A DNA stretch of 64,000 nt from Adiantum capillus-veneris (taxonomy: Eukaryota > Streptophyta > Polypodiopsida > Polypodiales > Pteridaceae), in assembly GCA_014529385.2 (NCBI GenBank), contig CM043945.1, positions 147,514,741-147,578,740 on the forward strand. Direction: 5' to 3'. Under the pieces are notes generated by a model. It made no database searches, had not been told where the DNA came from, and saw only the letters and a program-made list of their open reading frames with translations. A program made the position numbers and the translations under genes. Every line of letters starts with the position of its first letter. Positions within the stretch are counted from its first letter, which is position 1. Positions 36,491 to 47,880 of the stretch are shown piece after piece.

Positions 36491-37290
36491 ACAGCCAATG
36501 ATGGGAGCAAGAGCATTTGCAAAATGGGGCATTGATTTTGTGGGACCTATATCACCCCCCTGCATATCCCACCCATACCCAATATATCATTGTGGCTACG
36601 GACTATCTCACAAAATGGGTCGAAGCCAAGGCAACACAAAAAGCTGATGCACGCACCACTGTACAATTTTTATATGAGAATGTTTTTGTACGATACGGGT
36701 TACCGATAGAAATTGTTAGTGATCGTGGAACACACTTTCTCAATGAAGTCATTGAATATCTGCTAGAGGAATTCATGGTCATACATAGGAAATCTGCACC
36801 ATACCATCCACAGGCCAATGGACAAGCTGAGGCCACAAATAAAACACTATGCACGGCTCTCACTAAAAAAGTGTCAGAATCAAGAACAGATTGGGATCAG
36901 CAACTACACTCAACACTATGGGCATACAGGGTAGCTTATAAAACATCAATAGGAACAACACCATACAACATGGTGTTTGGCCTAAATGCTATACTACCCA
37001 TAGAGTTTTTGATTCCAACTCTACGAGTAGCAAAAAGTTTAGAATGGACAGGGCATGAGCTCTCTTCACGAATTGATGATCTTGAAAAGCTAGATGAACT
37101 CCGATTACGAGCTGTAGCTTCAATCTATGCAAAAAAGAGAAGACAGAAAGAATTTTTTGACAAACATGTGCGCACTAAAGAGTTCAAAATAGGTGATTAC
37201 GTACTTGTTTATACTTTGAAGCAAATGCCAAGAAACTTAAAAAGCGAGGGATGGGACCATTTGTGATTAGTGATCTATCACAAAGTGGAG
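36491..37290 (+). CDS. Integrase core of the giant Gypsy (element fossil)
   Basis: rve-type integrase. The DDE residues sit in IVATDYLTKWVEAK, EIVSDRGTHFLNEVIEYL and YHPQANGQAEATNKTL; WAYRVAYKTSIGTTPYNMVFG and KRRQKEFFDKHVR follow, then a GDYVL stretch. No chromodomain was seen. Integrase after RT/RNase H defines the Ty3/Gypsy order. Confidence 0.92.
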
Positions 37291-37322
37291 CTGTCAAGCT
37301 TGCTTAATTAGCAGGTGAAGAA

Positions 37323-38567
37323 ATGCCAAACTGGATTAGTGGATATCGACTAAAGAGATATCATCTACCACTCACACAGGAGATGCTCCAACAAATTCAT
37401 CAAGGAAAACAAAGAATGAAAGAAAAACAACGAGTACGAGAAGAAGCTCAAGCAGAAGCAAAAGAACGCATTGCAAAAAGAAGACTTCTGCGACAACAAC
37501 AACAAAGTGGACCACCATTGCGAATCAATGCCATTCGACTGACGAAGTTGGATGAAGACACAGTGGAGCCACTAATTGCAGTCAAAGCGGGCATCAATCA
37601 AGTTGAATCGACAGCATTGGTTGATTTGGGAGCTCAAGTAAATTTGATCTCTTACGGATTATACCAATAGCTCAAATTCACAGGTCAACTTCATCCTATT
37701 CCTGAAGTGTTGGAAAGTAGCACATCACACCCGTTGAAAACATTGGGATGGACTATATTGCATGTACAGATACATCAATATATTTACCCACACAAATTCT
37801 ATGTGGTGGCGGATGAAAGCACACAACACCCAATGATGTTGGGGCAACCTTGGCAAAAAGAGTACAATGTACAGATAGATTGGAATGCAAAGGCAGTCAA
37901 AATTCAGCATGCACATGAGCAACAGATGATAGCCTTTGCTCAGCAATACCAAAATGATCAACTGCAAGCCAGGCAATCACTAAAAAAAAAACCAAAAGCA
38001 AAAATGCCATCAAAGAACAACATGATACCCGAGACCAACAATCAGGTAAAGGCCAAACATGCTAATTACAAACATACGAAGTCACCGGCCACAATGCAAA
38101 GATCTAGGTTACCAAAACCAGGGGAACAAGTATGGATGCGGAAGGATAGAAATGACATGGCAGACAGACAACAATGCAACGAAAGAATTCCAATGAAGCA
38201 GATGGTTCCACCAAAAACCAAGGGCATAAAACAGATATGGATCCCAAAGAAAATGCTTAACCATAACCCAAATGTCACTCGCATTTGGATACCAGAACAA
38301 AAGCAAAAGGAACTCCCTTTAGTACAAGCAACAATGGAAGGTAGACAACTGCATTTGAAAAAGGAAAACCGACTTATGTGGATGCCAATCAACAACAAAC
38401 CAGGGGCAAACAAGGAAGTGCCAAAACATCTAACAAAGCCAGCAGAAACAAAATACCAATGGAAAGCAAAGGAAATACGGCCCATAGCCATTCCCGCCCA
38501 GCCAATTCTCTCCTTAGAAACAGCTATGGTCTATCGACAGTGTCGGCGAAGCAATTTCCTTTTGTAA
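37323..38567 (+). CDS. Extra 3' ORF: second retropepsin-like domain plus basic W-I/M-P repeats (giant Gypsy fossil)
   Basis: Downstream of integrase the coding continues. First a charged helix (about 37380-37500, KEKQRVREEAQAEAKERIAK). Then a second retropepsin-like domain: STALVDLGAQVNLISYGLYQ (about 37610-37670), HPLKTLGWTILHVQIHQY, FYVVADESTQHPMMLGQPW and YNVQIDW (to about 37890). A Lys/Gln/Pro-rich basic tail follows with recurring short motifs around tryptophan: VWMRKD, IWIPKK, RIWIPEQK, LMWMPINN. Gypsy elements usually carry one protease, before RT. The function of this ORF is unknown; it lacks the signal and membrane segments expected of an envelope protein. Confidence 0.75.
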
Positions 38568-38813
38568 AAAAAACAATTAAACAGAGAGAAGTAGAGTTAT
38601 AGCTGTTACTTGCAAAGAAAACAGGAAACTTCGACGGCGAATGCCAATAAGCATCTTGTTTATTCCCTTCTCTTGCACATCATTAATTTTTCCATGCATT
38701 GACCGAGTATGCATAAAATAGGGCCACATTAATCGGCCAGGCATTAGCACAACTTTTCAACCTATGCACGGCACATACTGCGAGGCGATACCTTGTCGTC
38801 CGTGAGGACTCCG

Positions 38814-38834
38814 GCTAGGAGGGGGGGGAGGCAT
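38814..38834 (+). other. Internal polypurine-tract-like run
   Basis: GGCTAGGAGGGGGGGGAGGC lies 250 bases after the extra protease-like ORF. It looks like a Gypsy polypurine tract but no LTR follows; the working tract is at 44959-44975. Confidence 0.5.
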
Positions 38835-40428
38835 TCTCAAATGCGGAACCAATAACAGAAAGAGCAAAAAAGGGCATGATTTTCGACTATTTTAAGGGTT
38901 GTTGTTTGATTGCGAATTTTTTTGGAGTAACCCAAGTACATATGCCCTTATACAGCATGTATCTATAGGTATATGGGGCCAAAAGCCAAATCAAGCCCCT
39001 AGGTGTGTGTATATAAGTAGAAATAGCCATTTTTCGGACAAAATATTGGTAAAACGGAGAAATCCGGCCATACAAATTGCATGAGAGTGTATATAATGTT
39101 TTGCGGTGATGTTTGTGATTTATTATAATTTTTGGAGATTTTCTGGGTTTGATTTGCTATTTTCCTTTTAATTTTGCTAATTTTCGACAGAAAAACTTCA
39201 AAAATAAAAAAAGCAGGTGAAAAATGGTCGTAATGAAAAACAAAAAATATGGGGATGATTAGTGACTATAGGAAAACCTATGGTATAGTGGGGGTGCAAT
39301 TATGAAACTGGAGCGGAAAGCGTGTTTTGGTCAGGTTTTGACCGAAATACCAAATTTCTGATAAACAGAGCAAATGGAATCCAAATCAAGAAATTTTTGA
39401 GCCTAAACCGCATCTTGCAAGAAGATAGGAGCACATGTCAAATTTCATGAAAAGTGGTTCGGGGACCTCCATTATAAGAAATTTTCACCTCATTTTTAGC
39501 TCATTCTTACTATTGACTTTGTGGAGAGAGCTTCTGCCACCTAGAGCGGACCGACCTTCCAGCAGCTTCTACGACGCGCACGACTACCCGACGAGCTCCA
39601 GACATGAGAGGTAGGCTCACGACCTTGAGCTTTTCGCGCATGTTTGTCGTTATGTCGCGAAAACTAGCGTAGGGGTCACACACAAAGTGGACGGTAGTGA
39701 TTTACAAGTAGAGATGGTGGCTAACGGCTAACCCGAAAGCAACAAGACTTCATCGACAGCTTACCCTAGCCTAGGAGACCAGTCCTGGATGTCCAAAGGC
39801 AATAGAAAACCAACGGGAAAAACCCTAATTCCTAGAAACCCGCAAGAAGCTACCAAATGAGAAATCGGAGAAACGGCAACCAAATGCTACCAAAATTCAT
39901 GGGTAGGAGCATCTCGACATGCTCGACAAGTCTACGTGACCCGCATGACCAAAAAGTGACCCAAGGCGGCACTAAACTTCAGAAACGGCATTAGACACAC
40001 AAAGCGTCAAATTGCTCTTGCGGCCAAACCGCAAGTTTGTTTGCCACCAAACTTCACGAGCGGCCTTCCTAGACCATCAACAACCAAGTCCTATGAGGGT
40101 AGACCACCACAAATCATCGAAAGTATGTAAACGCAACCACGGGTGCTTCTAGAGCCTCAAATTGCCAAATGAAGCTCCGGTGAAGCCAAAGTCGACAAAA
40201 ACCATACGGCAAGGATCTCCAAGGGATCGAGAAGCTATGGAGACAAACATCAAGAAATTTCATCGCCAAAAAGCACTCCAAAAGTCAGAAAACGGCTCGG
40301 AGGCTCTGAAGTCCACACAGGGAGTTATTCTCTATCCATTTGACTTTTTTGTTGAAATTAGGCTCAAAAGGGACTCGGGGGGACCAAGGGCAAGCACTGG
40401 GAGCACCATCCATAAAAAAATCACCAGG

Positions 40429-41308
40429 AGACATCCTACGCGTAGGATGTCTCAAGGGCACTTTTGGGCACAAACTCCAATATTTTTCATCATGCACATT
40501 TTCTGAATGATATTTATAAGCTATCCACCAAGTCTCATCACATTTGGACCAAAATTGACCTCATATGCATGAAAAAACGCAAAGTTAGGGCATAGAGGCA
40601 ATAATGGGCCATAGACCTACCAAATCTTGTCCAAATCCCATGAAACTTGCACAATACATTCACCAACACATCAACAACCAATTTGTATGGTCAGAAGCAA
40701 AAAATGATGAAATAGACATCCTACGCGTAGGATGTCTATTTGACTTTTTTGACCTGCAGGGGATGTTTGATCATTCCAGATCCAATCACCTCATCATCAG
40801 GAGCTCATATATCAAGTTTGAAGCCATTCTAATCATTTTTGACCCCCAACACCTTCAAGATACACTTTTTGAGCCCAAAAACACCACACAGGCCCTTACA
40901 AGCATCAACCCTTGTCCAAATCCAAATCCAAGAACATGGCCATGTTCCATAGGCCAAGGACTACCCACATAACAAATTTCATGTCATTTTGATGAAAAAG
41001 ACATCCTACGCGCGTAGGATGTCTCCAGCATAAATTTAGCCTTCTGTGCAAAGAGTGACATCATGGGAGCCAATACCATGGTGCAATAAGCCCATATACC
41101 AATTTTCAACCCATTTGGACATCAATTGCTACCTATGATGGACTTTCTGCGCAAATTGTGACCTAAAGCCTGAATCAGCCAAAAAATCCACTTTTTGATA
41201 TCCAAATCCAAATCCAAGCATATAGCCATGTTCCATGAGCCATACACTACCAGCATGTCAAGTATGAACCAATTCTGATGAAAAAGACATCTTACGCGTA
41301 GGATGTCT
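40429..41308. repeat. Phased palindrome cluster, 3' spacer of the giant Gypsy
   Basis: Palindromes start at 40429 (perfect 24 bp), 40714 (perfect, extended to a 32-bp perfect palindrome at 40710-40741), 40999 (26 bp, one extra CG, still perfect) and 41285 (one mismatch). Spacings are 285, 285 and 286 bases. The intervening DNA is only partly alike (for example CCAAATCCAAATCCAAG in the last two units), so the palindromes are better conserved than their surroundings. Confidence 0.93.
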
Positions 41309-41479
41309 ATATGAAATTTTTTGGCCAGATTTGGACTGTGAGCACATGCACAGCTTCACAAGTTCCTTTTAATCTTTATTTTCAATTTTCAAGTCATTTG
41401 GATAAGTAAAACTCAGTTTCGCAGCTAATATGGGAAAAAAAAAAACGCTAACTTCGGACTACTGAGTGCAACAAGATCT

Positions 41480-44400
41480 ATGGCAGCCGCGAAGTCACCG
41501 GCAAAGAAGAAAATAATGACCATCAAGGATTACCTGGAAGAAGTGGAACCCTTCGTCATTCCAGAAGGAACACTAAAGCCCACCAACACATGGATACAAG
41601 AAGATATGTTAGAGTCCAACGACCTAAAGATCTACCAAGGAGTGTTCAAAGACACTGAAGGCAATGTTATCGAGCTACCAATGCTGCCAAGAGAACTCAA
41701 TGAGTTCGTACGAAGCAAGATGGCCGGATACTTGGAGAAGATTGATCTCCACAACTACTTTGAAGCAATACCGGCAGGGGTGGACATCAAGAGAGTTTGG
41801 GAGTTTGTGACAAGCATTAAAGAGGATGGAGTGGCCAAAGTAACAGATCTACAAGGCAAGCCAGAAACAGAGATAATAATCACTGAGCGGGTTGTAACAG
41901 ATGCACTAGACCTCTCCAACGAGGGGGATAGTGTAACAAAAAGAAGGGATGAGGTCAAGGTGTACAATGAGAAGAAGGGGAATTACACCTTTGAAGAAAT
42001 TGCCAACCCAAGAGTGGCAATCATGAGCCAATTGTACAACCAGTAATTCCACATGTGCACGAAGAGGCCACAGAAGTACAGGATGCTGCCAGGTGCAATT
42101 GCCACGACATTCACTTGGGCAATGACGAAAGGCACCACAAAGATAATCAACTATGCGGCATATATACATGACAACCTAGTAAAGATGGGTAACAAGAAGC
42201 CAACCTATATAGTGCCAGGAAAACTAATTACCAAGGTGATTTATGGGGCACTACACACAAAAGGAAGGTGGCCTGACCCCCCGTCTCAGAACAACTGGAT
42301 AAGGCTAAAAGAAGACAAGGAAGATGAGCCTCAAAGAGAACCAAGGGTGGCTACAAGACTGAAAAGACGGCTAGAGCCAGTTCAAGAGGAGCAGCCCGAG
42401 CAAAAGAAAGGGAAGAAGGAATTTGCCCAAGTGCCTGCCAAAGAAACAAGGTCACATAAAGCGGCAAGACTAGAGAGGCTGATGGAAAGCTTCCGAGCAG
42501 AGAGAGCCCTCAAGGGTGATTTAAGTGAACTCTGGAAGCCTTCTCTAGAGTCTATGTCAGGATCGTCCCAAAGAGTGCAAAGGGACCGATTTGAGGACTA
42601 TATCAAGAATTTTGAGATTCTTGATGCTGCATCAGAGACTATACCACATGTCCCTTTAACAGAGGAGGAAGTACACCAAATACGGCAGAAACTGCTAGAT
42701 GAGCAAGAGAGCCAAGAAAGAGAAAGAAAAACTAAAGCAGACAGGGATTTAAAGGGCAAACCTGCATCTCTACCAGCCAGTCCTAAACCCAGCCCATAGC
42801 CCTCACCACCTCCTAGCAGCCCTCCACCAAAAGATAGAGAGGCTGAGGACAAACAAGAAGATAAGGAGGCTGAGGACAAACAAGAAGAACAACAAGCAAG
42901 TGAGCAAGAGCAGAGACAAGAGCCAGAGCCAAAAGAAGAGGCTAAGCCTTGAAGTGAGCAAAAAGAATTAGAAGATTCTTATTACGCATTTTTGGACCTG
43001 CTAGCTGCAAGAAACACGAAGGAAGAAGCCGCCACAGTCCCATTCGACTTGGCAAGGATAGGGCCTAAAGAACAGATGCAAGGCATCAGACTAGTGGAAC
43101 TAAAGGAAATTGCTACAGATACAGTGGACCTGCACCCACCCCTGGTGATGACAAAGCTAACAGGGTTGAGAGCACAATCCATGGCTTCAGAGAAAGAGAT
43201 GACAGCTCTCAAGACCACTGAAGTAAAGATTAAAATGGAAGTAGACGCTCTGCAAGGACAAAGCTAGAGGCAAAAGGAGAGAGAAGCTGAGCTACAGGCC
43301 AGCCTAGCAAGGGCACTACAAAGCTGCCAGGCAATGGAGGAAGCCAATCAAGCAGCCGCAAAAAGAATCCAAGCAGTTGAAGAAGAGTGTCAACAGCTCA
43401 ACAAGTCACTGCTAGATGCCGAGAAGGAAAGAGATAACCTGACACTACAGCTGGCAGAAGAATCTAAAGAAGTAGAAGCCATGAGAAACGCCAAGGAAAG
43501 GGCTGAGATAGATCAAGAAGCAAGCCAGGATGAGGTCCTTGAGCTCAAGGACCAACTCAAAGTAAAAGATCAGACCATCTAGAGGCTGCGCATCACCTGC
43601 CAGAGTCATAGCTACTAGCTCGACTCAAATCACGACTGAGAGTCAACCCTATGAAGAAAAAATGCAAGAACTTCAGAAAGAGCTGACTCTAGAGAAAAAG
43701 CAGAGATTGATGATGGCAGAAGGATCTATCGTCATGCAAACGAGAATGGAAGAAGGCCAAAAAGTCCTGCAAGAGGAAGTAGAAAGCATGAAGAGAAAGC
43801 TCGAGGAGGCGGAGAGAATAAACGCCGAACTAAATGACCTCCTCGTGAATATGGACGAAGAAGAAAAAATTGAAAAGAAAAAACTCCTGAGGCAAATTGA
43901 GGAGTTAAAAGCACAGCAAGCAGGAGAGCCAGAGAGCACAGGGCTAGCGGCCAATGAGGGCATTGACTTAGAAAATGTGACAGATCCGGTGGACACGCCT
44001 ATGTAAGAGGAAATCCTAGAAGGATCCTCTCAAGAGCCGCAAGATCTAACACAGGAAGAGGAAGAAAAATTGTGAAAAGCAATAGAGGTGGAGCTCAGAG
44101 AGACCACAAAGGAAGCCTTGGAGTGGGAGCAGAGGGTCTTCAAGTCTATGACCATTCAGAAGATCGACGCCAGTAACCTCCGGCGCGAGTGGCTTCAACC
44201 CTCTCTCCCATATCCATTGTTGAAATATGAAGCAGCTACCATCAACAAGCGGATCAGAGAAGAGCCAACAGTACCATTGTACAATGCAGATACCTCACAA
44301 CCAGAAGGGTCAGGCTCATTGTTGATTCTCAGCCAAAGTGGAGGAAGGCCTGGCTTACAAAGTACCCACAATACCTAATCCACTTGGTAGAGGCATCGAA

Positions 44401-44923
44401 AAATATCAGAGACAACCTCAACTTTTGTCCTCTACCAAGGATCAGGACGTGGAAAGCGCAAGAAATATTACAAAGGAGCCAACCCACTTGGCTGAACTAC
44501 CCTAAGCTGCCGGGTTTGAAGGCAGGTGAGAGAATAAGTGTCCAATACATGGTGAAAACCCTAATGGGCGCCATCAAGTTGTTCATTGGCTCACCTGACC
44601 TTACACGCATTATGATGAGGAAAATCTGCAGAACCCTCTTAGCAGTGTTCGAGACTTTCAAGCTAGGCCAGGTGACCGACAACATCTTTTTCTTCCAGGA
44701 TACTTATAGATGCGCTTATGATCTGTCTGGTCAGCCTTCCAAGGAGGTGATACATGCGCTGTATCAAAGAATAATGTTTCTACCATCCTATCACCTCCAG
44801 GCTTTTGAAGAAGCGTTCTACACAGGCTTCTTCACAATAAACACTGACATTTTTGGCCCGACAATGATGAACCTGCATGCAAGATACGAATCTCTGCTAA
44901 AGATGCGAGAAACGATACGATGA
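41480..44923 (+). CDS. Extra coiled-coil-rich coding block of the giant Gypsy (fossil, function unknown)
   Basis: A 3.4-kb coding block between the palindromes and the 3' LTR, spread over several frames. Start: MAAAKSPAKKKIMTIKDYLE. About 41480-42310 is globular in character (GVDIKRVWEFVTSIKEDGVA; TWAMTKGTTKIINYAAYIHD; PTYIVPGKLITKVIYGALH), faintly recalling plant transposon-associated proteins of unknown function. 42310-43000 is Lys/Glu/Pro-rich. 43000-44010 is predicted coiled coil (for example EEVESMKRKLEEAERINAEL). 44090-44923 is globular again. No retroviral enzyme, signal peptide or membrane segment was seen. It could be an acquired gene or a structural protein; no family is claimed. 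Confidence 0.65.
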
Positions 44924-44958
44924 AGAAGCAGATCAACGGTCATGTCAGGGACAACATG

Positions 44959-44975
44959 AGAAAGAAGGAGGGGAG
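44959..44975 (+). other. Polypurine tract of the giant Gypsy
   Basis: GAGAAAGAAGGAGGGGAG immediately before the 3' LTR; it primes plus-strand DNA synthesis. Confidence 0.88.
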
Positions 44976-45911
44976 TGTTAGAAGCTGGACACACCCCATG
45001 ACAACTAACTACTCGGCGGATTATTATTTTTGTAATTATTCATTCATTGAGGAAAACCTGATTTTTCACCTTGTAAATATTGGGACTTATAGAAGTTTCC
45101 AGATTGTATCCCAGTGTTGATAGTTAGATTGAGTAGATGGTTGATTTTGGAACTTTAGGGTTTGAGAATTGTAAGGTATATATACCACTTTTTGACCTTA
45201 ATGAAAGGACCCTTTTGTCATTTTTAAAAAACAAGTTTTGAAGTTTGTGAGTGAGCGTACTGTGTACTAGAGAGAGTGAGAGCTTCATCCTGACGCTACG
45301 TGTGCTCCGGTGGTCGGAATCGAGTGCGGAGAAGTGCAACGTGTTGCCCCCAACGAGAGCTACGCGTCGATGCCTACATTACGCACGTACGGTCCGGTTT
45401 TGCGAGCTCCTTCTATGAGCTTCATTGGGTGTTTGAGTGAGCATACGTTGTCCAATTTTGCATTGCAACATATCTACGCGTTCACATTGAGTAGAACTAC
45501 ACATTAGGCACTTTAGATTTCGGAAACGAAGACCTGCAGATTTCGGCCAGACATCCTACGTGATTTTGCACCGGGTGTTTTGGGTTGGGATTTTGGTTCA
45601 TAGACCTTAGGGAGAGCGACCTATTGGTATTAGTAGGGTCTCCTTCAAGCTCTATGGTTTTTCGAGATTGTTTGATGGGTCGTCGGCTCTAGAAAGCGTT
45701 GTAGGAAGTTTCCTCTTATGCACTCTTGAAGGCTGTGACTTAGACAATTGGTAGAGACCTCTGTAGGAATTAGTTAGGAGTCGGTCGAGTGTAGGTTGAC
45801 ACCTTATGCTTGCTTCCACGCGCCTGTGGGTCGAGCTTCGTCCTTAGCTGACATTATATGTTAGGTGAGTTCTCGCTGTGCTGACGTCCGTCGTGGCGTA
45901 TCCGTCCAACA
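44976..45911 (+). repeat. 3' LTR of the giant Gypsy
   Basis: 936 bp, same length as the 5' LTR, about 96% identical by eye. Palindrome half-site at 45549-45561. Followed by target copy CCAAG at 45912-45916. Confidence 0.95.
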
Positions 45912-45916
45912 CCAAG

Positions 45917-46650
45917 CCGTAAACCCATGCTTGCAGACCTAGTCCCTGACTACAACCCGTATCATCCCTGACGCACTTTGATCTTCCTAAACCTGCCAAC
46001 CACTGAGGCCGCCAAAACGGAAAAAAAACATTTGATCCTCCACAATCAACAACTGAGCCCAACTTCAACAAGCTATAACTTTGTAACCATAGAACCGATG
46101 GATGAGCCATAGATTCTTGCTAGCTCCACACATTGTATACTCCCTTTAGAACCCTGTCAAGGCCCACAAATTCCCAAATTTACACTCTCCAAAGCAGTCA
46201 AAGTGGCCGTATATCGGCCCTTGGCAACAATTAAACTGGCCATTTCTCTCACATTCTAGCTCCGATTGATGATGTGAAAGAATCGACATGATTTCCAAAT
46301 CAAGCACTTCACATTAACCATTGAAACTAGCTTTGATCTCATGTGTCATCATTTGTCATGTCCGTCTAGGATCTACAAACCATTTGATCTTCAAAATCCA
46401 TATCTTGCACTCTGTATCTTCATTTGATGAGCCGTCTCTGGACCAGCTTGTCGATCACTTAAGCACTACATTTCCAAGAAGAAATCCAACCCTTTGAACA
46501 TCCTTGCTTGTCATCCCATCCAACACATTTTGAAGCCCTCTTGGTCCAGAAAATTGCATCAGCCATACATTATAGCTGCTACCTATCTTCCCAAGATCTT
46601 CACACACAACTGTCAGCATATCCATATGTGCATGTGCCATCTTCTATGGT
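45917..46650 (-). other. Probable continuation of the older Gypsy LTR
   Basis: Sequence right of the giant element's target site, contiguous with 20653 before that insertion. No coding signal. It ends with the dispersed GACACACTTTGG-TGTACCA module. Assignment to the older Gypsy's LTR is inference. Confidence 0.35.
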
Positions 46651-46651
46651 C

Positions 46652-46870
46652 GACACACTTTGGCTGTACCAAGGTTTATTTTTTAAGGTTAACGCACATA
46701 TATACATATATACACTTGATATGGGCTCATATTCAACTTTTGTCCCCTTATTTTTACCAAGGTGGACACACTTTGATTGTACCAAGGTTTATTTTTTAAG
46801 GTTAATGCACATATATACATAAATACACTTGATATGTGCTCATATTCAAATTTTGTCCCTTATTCTTACT
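46652..46870. repeat. Tandem duplication, 113-bp unit
   Basis: Two direct copies starting at 46652 and 46765, each opening GACACACTTTG..TGTACCAAGG and continuing through ACATATATACAT..ATACACTTGATATG. About 93% alike. Confidence 0.9.
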
Positions 46871-47679
46871 ATTAGTTGTTATTATGAGCATTTATAATTT
46901 TTTTTGGAAATATTCGCACAAAAACGACAAAAAATAGAAATCATGTTTAAAAACAATGTCCATGGTTATCATATGAATATATCGCTGAGTTGGTATGTGT
47001 TCTTCCTCTCCCCCTCCTAAAGGGAGTCCTCCTAGATGATGGGTGACCGCCAGGGTGGTGGCATGCATGGGTTAAGGAATCATGTGGATGCATAGCCATG
47101 TCATGGCCCTGGCTCTACCATGTAGGCGATGGAAATGCAACTCAAAGAAATATGCAGTGCATGAGTAGGTTCTCGAGAAATATACTCAGGGTCGTTTGCT
47201 CGCAAGGTTTCTTGAACATTCTTACCAAACCAAAGATTTTGCAGATGGTGAGCTCATTCCCTAATGGTGGGTTGTACCAGGATAGTTTCTTTGGTTTGCC
47301 AAATCTACTGAAATGAGTTATGGGATTGTGCCTTAAATGTGGCAGTGTGGATAGGAGGTGTAGATGCATTGAAGAAAAGATTAACAATTTGGAATGGTTG
47401 TCGAGACAATTGATTGACTAGCAAAGGTAGTGTGCTCCTTCCTCCATACCCATCAAGCCTTTTGATAGGAATGCTTTGATTTTTGTACTTGGGTTGGCGT
47501 GGAGTGGTTGGTGTGTGTTTTGGGTATCCAAATGTGTTAAGTGTTGTTTTGAAGATTTTTTTAGTACACAAACTTTCTTGGATCCTTGCATGCACTACTT
47601 GATTGGTAGTTGTGGCTATTACTAATATTGTTTCATCTCTTCAAACTATTTTTTGGAAGGGAAATTAGTTACGCATAAG
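46871..47679. other. No gene recognised
   Basis: Mixed-composition unique sequence; open frames are short and unrecognised on both strands. Confidence 0.4.
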
Positions 47680-47796
47680 GCAATTGTGTGTTGCTTGCTG
47701 GTTGTCTTCACCTGGAAAGTATGATGCTCCCAATTTGGAATCGGGTTGTAAGTTTGAATCTAGGGGGTTCCAAGGTTTTTTTTTTTTTTTTTTGGT
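47680..47796 (+). repeat. Possible tRNA-derived SINE head
   Basis: GTTGCTTGCTGGTTGTC (A-box-like) and GTAAGTTTGAATCTAGG (B-box-like) are spaced as in an RNA polymerase III promoter and followed by an 18-base T run. It does not fold as a proper tRNA by eye. Low certainty. Confidence 0.3.
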
Positions 47797-47799
47797 TAA

Positions 47800-47880
47800 C
47801 TTATCATTTGGCATGACATAAACCAAATGTCGACAAGGGATGCCATGGACTATAGTATCAAGATACACTTTGTTGAGTAT
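47800..47880 (-). pseudogene. SWIM-finger-like scrap of a MULE/FAR1-type protein
   Basis: The minus strand encodes YLDTIVHGIPCRHLVYVMPN. HGIPCRHLVYV matches the second half of the SWIM zinc finger (C-x-C...C-x-H) in Mutator transposases and FAR1-type proteins. The first CxC half and the transposase core are not seen nearby, so this is a small remnant at best. Confidence 0.35.

Larger units (their letters stand above)
38568..41479 (+). other. Non-coding spacer of the giant Gypsy
   Basis: 2.9 kb between two coding blocks. A G-rich purine tract (38814-38834) resembles a polypurine tract. From about 40160 on it contains phased palindromes; the rest is AT-rich with phrases typical of long Gypsy leaders (CAAATTTCATGAAAAGTGG). 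No coding signal. Confidence 0.65.

Noticed and set aside
40429-41308. CRISPR-like array
   Set aside because: Regular spacing but plant retrotransposon context, spacers of 260 bases that are related to each other, and no cas genes.
37323-44923. Envelope gene of the giant element
   Set aside because: No signal peptide, membrane-spanning segment or fusion-peptide-like stretch was visible in either extra coding block.
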